Below are positions 9,647 through 18,724 of a stretch of 64,000 nucleotides of DNA, piece by piece. Within the stretch, counting starts at the first letter, position 1. The number at the start of each line of letters is the position of its first letter. The DNA lies in assembly GCA_934717745.1 (NCBI GenBank), contig CAKUZB010000004.1, positions 62,001 through 126,000 of the forward strand. The letters run 5' to 3'. Under the pieces are notes generated by a model. The model searched no databases, had not been told where the DNA came from, and saw only the letters and a list, made by a program, of their open reading frames with translations. The position numbers and the translations under genes are program-made. The DNA is from an uncultured Candidatus Melainabacteria bacterium. Its GTDB lineage: Bacteria; Cyanobacteriota; Vampirovibrionia; Gastranaerophilales; Gastranaerophilaceae.

Positions 9647-10560
9647 TGTTTAACTTTTTTCAAAATACTTTTGATAATTTAAAGAAAACTGTTTCAAAAA
9701 CGGCTCAATCTTTGGTGGGTAACGTTGTTGATACGGTTAAAGATGAAGAAGAATTTTCAGATTTTGTTTTAGAAGATATGGAAGATTTGTTAATTTCTGC
9801 TGATTTAGGTGTTAATTATGCGTCGGAATTGGTTGATAATTTGAGAAATCAATCAAATATTAAACCTTCGGAAGTTAAAAATTATTTGAAAAAATCTTTT
9901 ATTGAAACTCTTGAGCAAGCGGGGGATTCAAAGTTATCAATTTCTGATAAAGGTTTGAATATCTATTTTGTAACCGGAGTTAACGGGGTTGGCAAAACAA
10001 CTTTGATTGGTAAATTAGCATATCAATTTAAACAATCCGGTAAAAAGGTTTTGGTTGCCGCTGCTGATACTTTTCGTGCAGCAGCAGAAGAACAATTAGA
10101 TTTATGGTCAAAACGTGCAGGTGCAGATATTGTAAGAAAAGATAAAGGAAATCCTGCGGCGGTTGTTTATGAAGCAATTGAAAAAGCACAAAATGAGAAC
10201 TATGATATTCTTTTAGTCGATACTGCTGGTAGGTTGCAAAACAAATTTAACTTAATGGAAGAATTGTCTAAAATTAAAGCGGTAATTGATAAAAAAGCCC
10301 CGGATTCCTTAAGAGAATGTATTTTGGTATTAGATGCAAATACAGGTCAAAACGGTTTGCAACAGGCAAAAATATTTGCAGAAGCAGTGAATTTAACTTC
10401 TGTTGCTCTTACGAAATTAGACGGTTCTGCAAAGGGTGCGATTGTTCTTGCTATCGCAAAAGAATTAAAACTTCCTGTAAAATTAATTGGTGTTGGCGAA
10501 AAAATGGAAGATTTAAAAGAATTTGTGCCAACTGATTTTATAAATGCGTTATTCTCATGA
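9646..10560 (+). CDS. ftsY: Signal recognition particle receptor FtsY
   Basis: A 304-aa SRP-receptor GTPase that docks ribosome-nascent-chain-SRP complexes at the membrane. A short amphipathic or acidic N-terminal part leads into the NG domain. G1 GVNGVGKTT is at about residues 111-119, DTAGR at 192-196 and TKLDG at 256-260. The long acidic A domain of E. coli FtsY is missing, as in many bacteria. The last motif reads KGAIVLAIA where GG is more usual. Coupled to nusB upstream and overlapping the next gene by 4 nt (ATGA). Confidence 0.96.
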   Translation: MFNFFQNTFDNLKKTVSKTAQSLVGNVVDTVKDEEEFSDFVLEDMEDLLISADLGVNYASELVDNLRNQSNIKPSEVKNYLKKSFIETLEQAGDSKLSISDKGLNIYFVTGVNGVGKTTLIGKLAYQFKQSGKKVLVAAADTFRAAAEEQLDLWSKRAGADIVRKDKGNPAAVVYEAIEKAQNENYDILLVDTAGRLQNKFNLMEELSKIKAVIDKKAPDSLRECILVLDANTGQNGLQQAKIFAEAVNLTSVALTKLDGSAKGAIVLAIAKELKLPVKLIGVGEKMEDLKEFVPTDFINALFS

Positions 10561-11180
10561 AAATTTTAAAAGAAACTTTATCAAAATTAGGTAATAAAAT
10601 ACAACTTTTAGGTAATGAAAATAATAAGCCTGTACTTATTATCGGTGTTTTTCATGGTGATGAACCTCAAGGTGATTTTTTAATAAAAGAATATTTAAAA
10701 AATCATGAAAATTCAAAAATGTTATTTATACCATGTTTAAATCCTGATGGAATGAAATTAAATCAACGTCAAAATTCAAACAATGTTGATTTGAACAGAA
10801 ATTTTCCAACAAAAAATTGGATTGTTAATTCAGAGATAGAATATTTTGGCGGAAGTGAACCTGCAAGTGAAATTGAAACTAATTTTATGTTAGAAGTTTT
10901 AGAAAAATTTCAACCAAAATTAATACTTACTTTACACGCTCCTTTTTGTACTGTTAACTTTGACGGAGATGCTTTAGAATATGCAGAAAAAATTTCAGAA
11001 ATAATTAATTATCCGGTACAAGAGGATATTGGGTATCCAACTCCGGGGAGTTTTGGTACATATTGTGGGGTTGAAAGAGGTATCCCAACAATAACTTTAG
11101 AGTTAGATGAAAATATTGATGTAAAAAAACTGGTTAAACCTGTTCATAAAATATTTGATTATATAAATTCCATGTTATAA
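10557..11180 (+). CDS. M14-family zinc carboxypeptidase, MpaA-like
   Basis: A 207-aa zinc peptidase. Zinc ligands are His33 and Glu36 (FHGDE) and His127 (LTLHAPF). NPDG, the substrate-binding block NSNNVDLNRNFP near residues 74-84, and a catalytic Glu near residue 182 (ITLELDE) are also present. These blocks match MpaA-type murein peptide amidases, which trim D-Glu-diaminopimelate bonds during cell-wall recycling. No signal peptide is visible, so it is probably cytoplasmic. It is co-transcribed with ftsY by overlap. The exact substrate is inferred. Confidence 0.82.
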   Translation: MKILKETLSKLGNKIQLLGNENNKPVLIIGVFHGDEPQGDFLIKEYLKNHENSKMLFIPCLNPDGMKLNQRQNSNNVDLNRNFPTKNWIVNSEIEYFGGSEPASEIETNFMLEVLEKFQPKLILTLHAPFCTVNFDGDALEYAEKISEIINYPVQEDIGYPTPGSFGTYCGVERGIPTITLELDENIDVKKLVKPVHKIFDYINSML

Positions 11181-11210
11181 TTTTTTTAGTTAGAAATTAA
11201 GGAGATAAAA

Positions 11211-11453
11211 ATGGCACAAGAACCAAAATTAATCGCAACTGTACCTAGAAGTGCGACAGAACAATTACAAATTTCAATTAATGAATATAAAGGTAAATCA
11301 TATTTAGATTTAAGAATTCACTATACAACAGATGACGGTCAAACATGGTTACCAACTAAAAAAGGCGTAACTTGCTCTCCTGAAAACTTAGAAATTCTAA
11401 GAGATGCAATTGACGAAGCAATCAAAGAATTTACTACAGAGGCAGAAGAATAG
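11211..11453 (+). CDS. PC4/p15-type transcriptional coactivator family protein
   Basis: An 80-aa small protein with the PC4/p15-like pattern of single-stranded nucleic-acid binders: ISINEYKGKSYLDLRIHYTTDDG followed by WLPTKKGVTCSPENLEILRDAI. Bacterial members of this fold are poorly studied and may act in transcription or DNA repair. AAGGAG lies 5 nt before the ATG. Its TAG stop overlaps the GTG start of priA, so the two are translationally coupled, which suggests a role near DNA replication restart. Confidence 0.75.
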   Translation: MAQEPKLIATVPRSATEQLQISINEYKGKSYLDLRIHYTTDDGQTWLPTKKGVTCSPENLEILRDAIDEAIKEFTTEAEE

Positions 11454-13654
11454 TGAGTAAATATGCTTTAGTTCTTGTAAATATAAAGGGCTTAGGCGTA
11501 AAAACTTTTAGTTATTTAATTCCGGAAACTTTGAAACAAGTCATTAATATTGGTCAGGCGGTCTTAGTTCCTTTTGGTCGTCAAGGTCTTATTAATGCTT
11601 TTGTGGTGGGATTTTCTGAATATTTACCACCGGAGATTAAAGCAAAAAGTGTTAATAAAATTTTAGACGAAAAACCTTTGTTTTCTTTGGAGTATTTAAA
11701 ATTACTTGAATGGGTAGCAAATTATTATTGCTGTGATTTTATTACAGTATTGAATATGGCTTTGCCTTTGAATCTTTTGGATAAAAATTCTAAAACTGAG
11801 GATTTTGTTGAATTTGTTAAAAAGGACGGTGCAACAAAACGTCAGTTGGAAGTTTTAGATTTACTTGAAAAGTTTAAAAAGGTTAAACTCGTTGAGTTTG
11901 AGAAGTTAGCAAAAACTACTCGTGCGACTATTAAAAAATTAGAAGCCTTAGGGTGTTTAAAAATTGTCGAAGACGAGTTATATAGAAATCCTTTGAATAT
12001 TTTTTCTGATGTTAAAAAAGAAGATTTGTATGACTTGAAAGATGAACAAAAAACTGTTTATGAAAAAATTTCAAAAATTAAAAGTCCAAAAAATCCTATT
12101 TTAATTCATGGCGTAACGGCTTCAGGTAAGACAGAGGTTTATTTTAAACTTATTCAAGATACAATTAATGAAGGTAAAAATGTTTTATTTTTAGCCCCTG
12201 AAATTGCTTTGGCATCTCAATTGACAAAAAGATTAGCGAGAAAATTTGGGATTGAGGATATTGCTATTTGGCACAGTTCAATTTCTGAGGGCGAGCGATA
12301 TGATGTTTGGCAAAAATTATACAGGAATGAGATAAAAATTCTTGCGGGGGCAAGGTCTGCGGTATTTGCACCTTTAAAAAATATTGGCTTAATAATTATT
12401 GATGAAGAACACGAAAGTGCGTATAAACAAACATCTCCTGCACCGAGATATGATGCCAGATTAGTTGCCGAGAAATTGGCTGAGTTTCATAATGCAAAAT
12501 TAATTTTAGGTTCTGCTACACCGGACATTACTTCTTATTATAAGGCTTTGAACTCAAATTCTTTGTATGAGATGAAAAAACGTTATAATAATGCTCCTCT
12601 TGCAAAAACATATGTTATAAATATGCAACAACATATGCAATCAGCATATCGTGGGGTTATTTCAAAACCATTGCAAAATGAAATTAAAGCAACTTTGGAA
12701 AAAGGACAACAAGTTATTATTTTAATCAATCGACGAGGATTTTCTACGTACACGCAGTGTCAGGCTTGTGGTCATGTTATCGAATGTCCAAACTGTGCAA
12801 TTCCTATGATTTGGCACTCTGCGGATAATCGTTTGAGGTGTCATTATTGTAATCAAACGATGTCATTTCCTGAAGAATGTCCTGAATGTGGCTCAGATGC
12901 TATGCACAATTCAGGTACAGGTACTCAAAAAATAGAGATCTTTTTAAAAGAATTATTTAAAGACGCAAATATTGTTCGTATGGATAGTGATTCCTTAATT
13001 AGAAAAAATGAGCATATCAAAATTTTAAATAGTTTTCAAAAAGGTGAAATTGATATTCTTGTTGGAACACAAATGATTGCGAAAGGTCTTGATAATCCAA
13101 ATGTTACGCTTGTTGGAGTAATTAGTGCCGACGCAAGTTTTAATCTGCCTGATTTTAGAGCATCGGAACGTGGATTTCAACTCCTAACACAGGTTGCAGG
13201 ACGTGTGGGCAGGGGTGAATTTACCGGTAATGTGTTATTTCAAACTTATAACCCTGATTTTTATGCACTTCAAACGGCAAGAGAACAAAATTATAAAACC
13301 TTTTTTGATACTGAAATTGTTGCAAGAGAAGAATTTGAGTATCCACCGTTTTCAAAAATTATAAGATTTGTTCTAAGTTGCGAAAATCAATTTAGGGCTG
13401 AAAAAGCATCTCAAGAGATTGCGTTGCGTTTAAATACTATGGTTGATAAGTTTGGTATTTCTGAAAAATTGGAAGTTTTAGGACCAACAATGTGCGTATT
13501 TGAAAGATTAAATGGGCTTTATCGTTTTCAAATTTTAGTAAAAAATCGTATGGAAGAAAAGGGACACGATTTTATTTCAAGGTTTTTGCATCAAATAGTC
13601 CTACCAAAAGATATAAAACTTACGGTAGATGTTGACCCGATAGATATATTATAA
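11453..13654 (+). CDS. priA: Primosomal replication restart helicase PriA
   Basis: A 733-aa superfamily-2 3'-5' helicase that reloads the replisome at stalled forks. The N-terminal DNA-binding domain covers about residues 1-190. Walker A GVTASGKTEVY is near residue 225 and Walker B IIDEEHESAYK near 318. Paired cysteine motifs binding two zinc ions lie near 435-475 (CQACGHVIECPNC, CHYCNQ, CPECGS). Helicase motifs GTQMIAKGLD and QVAGRVGRG follow. The GTG start overlaps the preceding stop. Its own stop abuts the stop of the convergent pilin-like gene with no base between. Confidence 0.97.
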   Translation: MSKYALVLVNIKGLGVKTFSYLIPETLKQVINIGQAVLVPFGRQGLINAFVVGFSEYLPPEIKAKSVNKILDEKPLFSLEYLKLLEWVANYYCCDFITVLNMALPLNLLDKNSKTEDFVEFVKKDGATKRQLEVLDLLEKFKKVKLVEFEKLAKTTRATIKKLEALGCLKIVEDELYRNPLNIFSDVKKEDLYDLKDEQKTVYEKISKIKSPKNPILIHGVTASGKTEVYFKLIQDTINEGKNVLFLAPEIALASQLTKRLARKFGIEDIAIWHSSISEGERYDVWQKLYRNEIKILAGARSAVFAPLKNIGLIIIDEEHESAYKQTSPAPRYDARLVAEKLAEFHNAKLILGSATPDITSYYKALNSNSLYEMKKRYNNAPLAKTYVINMQQHMQSAYRGVISKPLQNEIKATLEKGQQVIILINRRGFSTYTQCQACGHVIECPNCAIPMIWHSADNRLRCHYCNQTMSFPEECPECGSDAMHNSGTGTQKIEIFLKELFKDANIVRMDSDSLIRKNEHIKILNSFQKGEIDILVGTQMIAKGLDNPNVTLVGVISADASFNLPDFRASERGFQLLTQVAGRVGRGEFTGNVLFQTYNPDFYALQTAREQNYKTFFDTEIVAREEFEYPPFSKIIRFVLSCENQFRAEKASQEIALRLNTMVDKFGISEKLEVLGPTMCVFERLNGLYRFQILVKNRMEEKGHDFISRFLHQIVLPKDIKLTVDVDPIDIL

Positions 13655-14950
13655 CTATCTGACAAAGAAACTTGGTTTATTTATTACTGATTTGCAAAGA
13701 GGGTTGCCGTTTGTATCTATACAGTCATTTAAAGGTGATTTTGTTCCGTTTGTCGAGCAAATTCCTATAGCATCAAACGGGTGTCCGCTAGAATATGTTC
13801 CTGTCAAGTTTGCGTAACATCTTGAGTATACAATTGGTTTTAACATATAATCAGATGTATCATATTGATAAGAGCCAGAGTCTGATTGTATTAACATTTT
13901 TGCCGTAATGGAATTTATAGGGAAACCTGAACGATAATCAGGTAAAACCGTACCATCTCTGTACATACGGAATGCAAACACATCTGCATTTAATCTGTCA
14001 GGTCCATTTGCTCTATCTGTAGTGCTTGTCATTTTGCCGTTTACGTCAACATAGATTAAGAAAAAGTCCTTATTCTTAGACCAAACTTTTTCCCAATATT
14101 GAATATTTACGTTAGAAGCATCTGCTGGTGAACAAGTTTTGTAACTTTTCAGTGCCGCAAGTCGAGTTTCATTTAAAGAATTAGAAAAATCATCATTGTG
14201 CGTATTAGATTTTAAAGCATTGAATAGTGTTGTTAAATTTGCACACTTTGTAGAGTTTGCTGATACGTATTTATTCTCAAACGTATATATATCGTGTCTA
14301 GGACGATTTTGATGAAATGTTCCGGTGGAATCTCTGTATTCATAGAATGGAAATTTATTTAAATATATAACTTGTCCGTTAGGAAGATACAGTTGTGGAG
14401 TGTAACTTCTAAAACTTTCTGGGTATGTCGCATCTGAAATTAATGTTGCACCATCGACAGTTGTTGCACAGTTGATACCAGAATCAGGCACGTTAAAGGT
14501 TCTTGCAAGTCTTTGGCATAAGCCACTTTGTAAGTATTTGAATTGTTGCTTTCTTGCATTAGAAAGAGAAGAATATGCTGTATGTGTTAACAATCCTGGG
14601 TCAACTTGGACATTGTCCTCTGTTGAACGTGCTACTACTTTTGGTAATTGAGTGTTTGCCCCAGGATATGACGATGAGTTATAAGACGCACATATAGAAG
14701 GAGAACTTGAACGTACTGTTTCGCAAGCGTTAACATCGCTGGTAAAGTCAATATGAGTTTCTGCGGCAATTGATTTGCCTGCGTTTTCCAATGCTAAAAA
14801 TGCCGAATACAATTTTATTTTTAACATGTATTCATTTTTAGGTTTATTCAAACTTACGCACGCACCGGTAACAATACCAATAATGGTGAAAATCATCATT
14901 ATTTCTATTAAGGATACTGCTGCTATATGAAATACGTTTCTATGCTTCAT
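13655..14950 (-). CDS. Prepilin-like protein with type IV pilin N-terminal helix
   Basis: A 431-aa protein with an N-terminus like a type IV prepilin or type II secretion pseudopilin. A short basic leader (MKHRNVFHIAA) precedes VSLIEIMMIFTIIGIVTG, with Glu16 at +5 of the likely cleavage site. The residue before cleavage is Ala rather than the usual Gly. The large extracellular part (about 400 residues, many cysteines and aromatic residues) is not recognised. It is longer than major pilins, so a minor pilin or pseudopilin is likelier. Its ATG lies inside the end of the upstream DUF3326 gene (11-nt overlap). No pilus assembly gene is nearby. Confidence 0.75.
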   Translation of the reverse strand: MKHRNVFHIAAVSLIEIMMIFTIIGIVTGACVSLNKPKNEYMLKIKLYSAFLALENAGKSIAAETHIDFTSDVNACETVRSSSPSICASYNSSSYPGANTQLPKVVARSTEDNVQVDPGLLTHTAYSSLSNARKQQFKYLQSGLCQRLARTFNVPDSGINCATTVDGATLISDATYPESFRSYTPQLYLPNGQVIYLNKFPFYEYRDSTGTFHQNRPRHDIYTFENKYVSANSTKCANLTTLFNALKSNTHNDDFSNSLNETRLAALKSYKTCSPADASNVNIQYWEKVWSKNKDFFLIYVDVNGKMTSTTDRANGPDRLNADVFAFRMYRDGTVLPDYRSGFPINSITAKMLIQSDSGSYQYDTSDYMLKPIVYSRCYANLTGTYSSGHPFDAIGICSTNGTKSPLNDCIDTNGNPLCKSVINKPSFFVR

Positions 14951-15917
14951 TCTTTATTAACTCCAAACATTCTTTGTATGTTCTTACTGTATTTATACCA
15001 CATGTTTTATTAATTGACGCATTTGTAACGTTAAGAAGGGTAACATTTTCTTCAACGGCATAAACTTTTATGCCTCGTTTAACCGCTTCAAATACTGGTG
15101 CTGAGCCTAAACTGTTTGCCGGCATGACCAAATAATCAACGTCATCAATTGATATTCCTACATTGTTTACAAGTTTTGGTGCTTGGTTTAAACCAAGCAA
15201 AATGCAAGGTAAAAATGTCGGAGTAATGTATTCTGATGAGGCTTTTGGATTTACAATTTTTGTTGAAATTGAATAATCACAAAAGGCTGGAGAGTGAGCA
15301 CAAGGAATTTGAAGTTCTCTTGTTATGTAGTGCGAAATAATTGCTTCAACTCCACCTACAGGGTCTACTCCGTTTCCGTTTTCGTAATCTTCATCAGGCT
15401 CGTCTTTGAACAAGCAAACAACACCAATTGCTTCACAACCTTTATTTTTAAGCCTTTTTGCACTGTCTAATAGAGTTTTGATATTTTTTACAAAGCCTGT
15501 TGAAATTCCACTTTCATCAACATAAAAATCTACGCCAACTTCTTCATCTGTTATTTCATAGTCGCTGATATTTATTCCATAAACTGTTTTTACCGCATTA
15601 ATAGTGTTAATGTGAATATTTAAAACATCTTGCGGTATCCCTTTGTCAAAAACAACTCCAACTCTGTTATCTGTAGAAGGATATAGATTAATTTCATTTT
15701 TGAAAAATTTGTCAATTGCAAATCCTTCGACATAAAACATTTTAGAGTTTATTCCGGAAAATCCGCCGGCATTAACTACATTGGGGTTAACAATTAAATT
15801 TCCTAATTTTGAAAAATCTCTGGCATAATTGCTTGCATCTCCTGCATATCCGCCAATAGATGCTCCAATGCCTGTTGGAATTATAAATACCCCTAATTTC
15901 TCATTATTATATGACAT
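14940..15917 (-). CDS. DUF3326 family protein
   Basis: A protein of about 325 aa whose N-terminus (VFIIPTGIGASIGGYAGDASNYARD) matches what I know of DUF3326, a family of unknown function found mainly in cyanobacteria and plants. VVNAGGFSG, the middle block VDPVGGVEAIISHYI and a C-terminal LVMPANSLGSAPVFEAVKRG follow. It looks soluble and enzyme-like. The ATG at 15917 is chosen because the upstream TTG at 15932 has no ribosome site; the site for the ATG is also weak. It overlaps the pilin-like gene by 11 nt. Confidence 0.8.
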   Translation of the reverse strand: MSYNNEKLGVFIIPTGIGASIGGYAGDASNYARDFSKLGNLIVNPNVVNAGGFSGINSKMFYVEGFAIDKFFKNEINLYPSTDNRVGVVFDKGIPQDVLNIHINTINAVKTVYGINISDYEITDEEVGVDFYVDESGISTGFVKNIKTLLDSAKRLKNKGCEAIGVVCLFKDEPDEDYENGNGVDPVGGVEAIISHYITRELQIPCAHSPAFCDYSISTKIVNPKASSEYITPTFLPCILLGLNQAPKLVNNVGISIDDVDYLVMPANSLGSAPVFEAVKRGIKVYAVEENVTLLNVTNASINKTCGINTVRTYKECLELIKNEA

Positions 15918-16002
15918 ATTAAAATTATACAATAAAATTCTCTAAAATAGGTCAATGTAAAATTTTGCAATAAACATAGATGATAATAATTTAATAATAA
16001 AA

Positions 16003-16020
16003 AAGAGGCTTTCGCCTCTT
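16003..16020 (-). terminator. Intrinsic terminator of the coiled-coil gene
   Basis: On the minus strand a 7-bp stem AAGAGGC/GCCTCTT closes a GAAA tetraloop and is followed by a T-run. It lies just after the stop of the 123-aa gene. Confidence 0.85.
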
Positions 16021-16040
16021 CTTTGTTATTAAAATCTTTG

Positions 16041-16412
16041 TTAAGATTGATTTCCGTATTGATGTGAAGTCCTGATCTTTGATTGTAAAGCACTTGTCCA
16101 AGTATTGATGTAACCATCTAATAATTTGATTTGAGTGTTGCAATTGCTTTCTTTTTGTTGCAATTCGTCTTCCCAAGCAGCAATATCAGATAATTCTAAG
16201 TTGTATTTATCATCTAATTCATCAACTTGAGTTTCATAATCAGGATCATCTTTATCTAATTCTGCTTTTTTTGCTTCATAGTTTTCTGCTAAAGCACCTG
16301 AGTCCTTAGTCGCTTGTGCACGTTCGTTAGTAATCTGCATAAGTTCGAATTCTTTATCAGATTTTTGCATTTTATAAGCCAATAGCATTGTTTGTATTCC
16401 TGCGTATGCCAT
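16041..16412 (-). CDS. Small coiled-coil protein, lineage-specific
   Basis: A 123-aa highly charged helical protein of unknown function (MAYAGIQTMLLAYKMQKSD at the start; EDELQQKESNCNTQIKLLD near residue 88). Layout is a short N-terminal helix, then a long coil ending in a conserved-looking C-terminal helix. This recalls the two larger paralogues near the right end of the window, though sequence identity is low. It has its own promoter region with a TGTAAC direct repeat 91 nt before the ATG, a TATAAT at 16461-16456, and its own terminator. No signal peptide. Confidence 0.8.
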   Translation of the reverse strand: MAYAGIQTMLLAYKMQKSDKEFELMQITNERAQATKDSGALAENYEAKKAELDKDDPDYETQVDELDDKYNLELSDIAAWEDELQQKESNCNTQIKLLDGYINTWTSALQSKIRTSHQYGNQS

Positions 16413-16502
16413 AATGCACCTCTAACTTTCTAAGTACCACATCATACCTTACATTATTATAAAAACTTTTAGAATACCTCGATTTCAATTTTGTTTTATT
16501 TT

Positions 16503-16518
16503 GTTACAAATCGTTACA
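16503..16518 (-). promoter_or_regulatory. TGTAAC-N4-TGTAAC direct repeat (candidate activator site)
   Basis: Read on the minus strand the site is TGTAAC-GATT-TGTAAC, 91 nt upstream of the 123-aa coiled-coil gene and pointing toward it. A TATAAT followed by GTAAGG lies 42 nt further on. It is one of eight similar sites in the window. It matches the general form TGTWAH-N5-TGTWAH known for WalR-type regulators except for the one-base-shorter spacer. Confidence 0.55.
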
Positions 16519-16597
16519 TAAAATGCTGAATATCCACTTGTCTATATAAAACAAATTATTCTTGTAATAAAATAAATACTATGAGGTAGGTAAGTTT

Positions 16598-18718
16598 ATG
16601 AAGAAAATATTTATTTTATTATTGATGTTATGTTTTGCAAATGTATGTTTTGCAGATGATTTTAAAACTTATTACGATAACGGACAAAACTATTTGAATT
16701 CATCTCAATATACAAACGCAATTGCGGAGTTTAAAAAAGCCTTAAGAATTAATTATTTGGATAATTCTGCAAGAATTGGACTTGTAAATTCTTATTTGGC
16801 TCGTGCAACGTATTACGCAAACAATGAAAACGATTATGACAGAGCCTCTAACGATTTTAGAGCCGCATTGTTTTATTTAAAATATTATCCTGAAGAAAAA
16901 GATGTAACAGCATCTGCCAGTGCAATTCAAACTACTACAGATAATCTTGAAGAATGTATGAATGCTCTTGGACAGTTGAAAACTCCTCAAGAACGTTACA
17001 ACAGAGGCTCAGTTTTAAGAAAAAATGGGGATTTACCTGCTGCCGGTTATGAATTTTTTATTGCGGCTTCAATTGGTGATAACAACATTAAAAAGCATTC
17101 TTATTCAAATATTGGTGATATTATGTCTGTTCTTAATAATAACAAAAAGGCAGTACAATATTATCGTCAATCAGTTGCTATTGACCAAAACAATGTTGCT
17201 TTAAGACTTAAATATGCGAGAATGTTAGATAAACTTGGACAAGATGATTTAGCAGTTCAAGAATATAACGCAATTTTAGCAAATAGTGCAAATAATCAAG
17301 AAGTTTTGCTTGCGTTGGAAAAAATTTATACTAAAAAACTTGCAACTTCACCAAACAGTGCAGAATTAAATGCAAACTTAGGTGCAATTTTGCAACGTGA
17401 GAAAAAATATGATGCTGCTCTTACATATTATAAAGCCGCAGAATCAATTGACCCATCAAGCGTTCAAACAAGACTGAACATCGGTACTTTATACCAACAA
17501 AAGAAAGATTATAACAGTGCATTATCTGCATATAATTCGATTTTAACTTTATATCCGAATAATTTGGAAGCGAATTTGTATAGAGCACAGGTTTTGTCGG
17601 AATTAGGAGAAAAAGATGAAGCGGTTAAAACATATAGAAAAGTTTTAGAAATTGACCCTACATCAACTCAAGCAAAAGAACAATTGATTGTGTTATTAAA
17701 AGATACAATGACTCCGGAAGAATTACTAAAATCTTTAAGTAATGATGCAAATATTGATAAAACTTCTGTAACAGCAATGTATGAATATGCAAAAGACCTT
17801 CATGGTGAAAAAAAATACGAAGAAGCCATAAAATATTACACAGAGGTTTTAAAATTTGATACAAATAATCCGGAAGTCTACACAAACTTGGCTTTGGCTT
17901 ATGCTGATAAAAAAGATTTTGAAAATGCAAGTAAATACATTAATGGTGCAAAAAGTAGATTTCCAACAAATGAAACCGTAAAATCTGCTTTTAACAAGAT
18001 TAGCGACATGTCTGCAAATGAAAAATATCAAGAAGCACACAAGTTCTATGCGAATGAAGAATATCAAAAAGCCTTGAATATTTATTTAACTATTTATCCG
18101 CCAACAAAAGATGTTCTTATTGCAATCGCTGCTTGCTATAAAGGTTTAAGTAACATAGATAAATCTATTGAGTATTACAAAAAGGTTTATGAAATGGATA
18201 AAACAGATTCAGATGTTGCTTACCATTTAGGTGCTTTATACGCAGAAAAAGATAATTGGTATTCTGCAAAAATTTATTTGCAACAATCAATAAAACTTAA
18301 TCCTAAAAATGTTGATGCTGAAGACTTGTTAGCAACTGTAATTGAACAAAACAACGTAAATTTAATTGGAAAAGTTGTAGATTTATACAATGCAAAAAGT
18401 TATGACCAAGCATTAAAAATTATTAGTCAAATTTTAACTGAAGAACCTAAAAATGCTTATGCTTATTATTACAGAGGTTTAATTTACGATGCTCAAGAAA
18501 AACCGTTGCAAGCAATTCCTGAGTACAAAAAAGCAGTTCAATATAATCCTGAACTTGTTATTTCTGATTACTTGATTGCAACGGCGTATGATTCGTTAGG
18601 ACAATATGCAAATGCATATACATATTACAAAAAATTTGTAAATAATCAAAAAAATAGCGATGATTACAAAAAATACGCTCAAACTCGTTTGGTAGACTTA
18701 AAAGCATACGGTAATTAA
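16598..18718 (+). CDS. Exported TPR-repeat protein
   Basis: A 706-aa protein with a clear signal peptide (MKKIFILLLMLCFANVCFA, cleavage probably before Asp20) and then about a dozen tetratricopeptide repeats spanning almost all of the mature chain, for example AIAEFKKALRINYLDNSAR, YDAALTYYKAAESIDPSS and YEEAIKYYTEVLKFDTNN. Such proteins act as scaffolds for protein complexes in the periplasm or outer membrane. The partner cannot be read from the sequence. The gene lies 6 nt before dus, so the two are probably co-transcribed, although no functional link is obvious. Confidence 0.9.
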   Translation: MKKIFILLLMLCFANVCFADDFKTYYDNGQNYLNSSQYTNAIAEFKKALRINYLDNSARIGLVNSYLARATYYANNENDYDRASNDFRAALFYLKYYPEEKDVTASASAIQTTTDNLEECMNALGQLKTPQERYNRGSVLRKNGDLPAAGYEFFIAASIGDNNIKKHSYSNIGDIMSVLNNNKKAVQYYRQSVAIDQNNVALRLKYARMLDKLGQDDLAVQEYNAILANSANNQEVLLALEKIYTKKLATSPNSAELNANLGAILQREKKYDAALTYYKAAESIDPSSVQTRLNIGTLYQQKKDYNSALSAYNSILTLYPNNLEANLYRAQVLSELGEKDEAVKTYRKVLEIDPTSTQAKEQLIVLLKDTMTPEELLKSLSNDANIDKTSVTAMYEYAKDLHGEKKYEEAIKYYTEVLKFDTNNPEVYTNLALAYADKKDFENASKYINGAKSRFPTNETVKSAFNKISDMSANEKYQEAHKFYANEEYQKALNIYLTIYPPTKDVLIAIAACYKGLSNIDKSIEYYKKVYEMDKTDSDVAYHLGALYAEKDNWYSAKIYLQQSIKLNPKNVDAEDLLATVIEQNNVNLIGKVVDLYNAKSYDQALKIISQILTEEPKNAYAYYYRGLIYDAQEKPLQAIPEYKKAVQYNPELVISDYLIATAYDSLGQYANAYTYYKKFVNNQKNSDDYKKYAQTRLVDLKAYGN

Positions 18719-18724
18719 TCTGAG

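Noticed and set aside
11211..11453. Treating the PC4-like gene as a phage or plasmid gene
   Set aside because: Composition and coupling to priA match the surrounding core genes, and nothing mobile is nearby.
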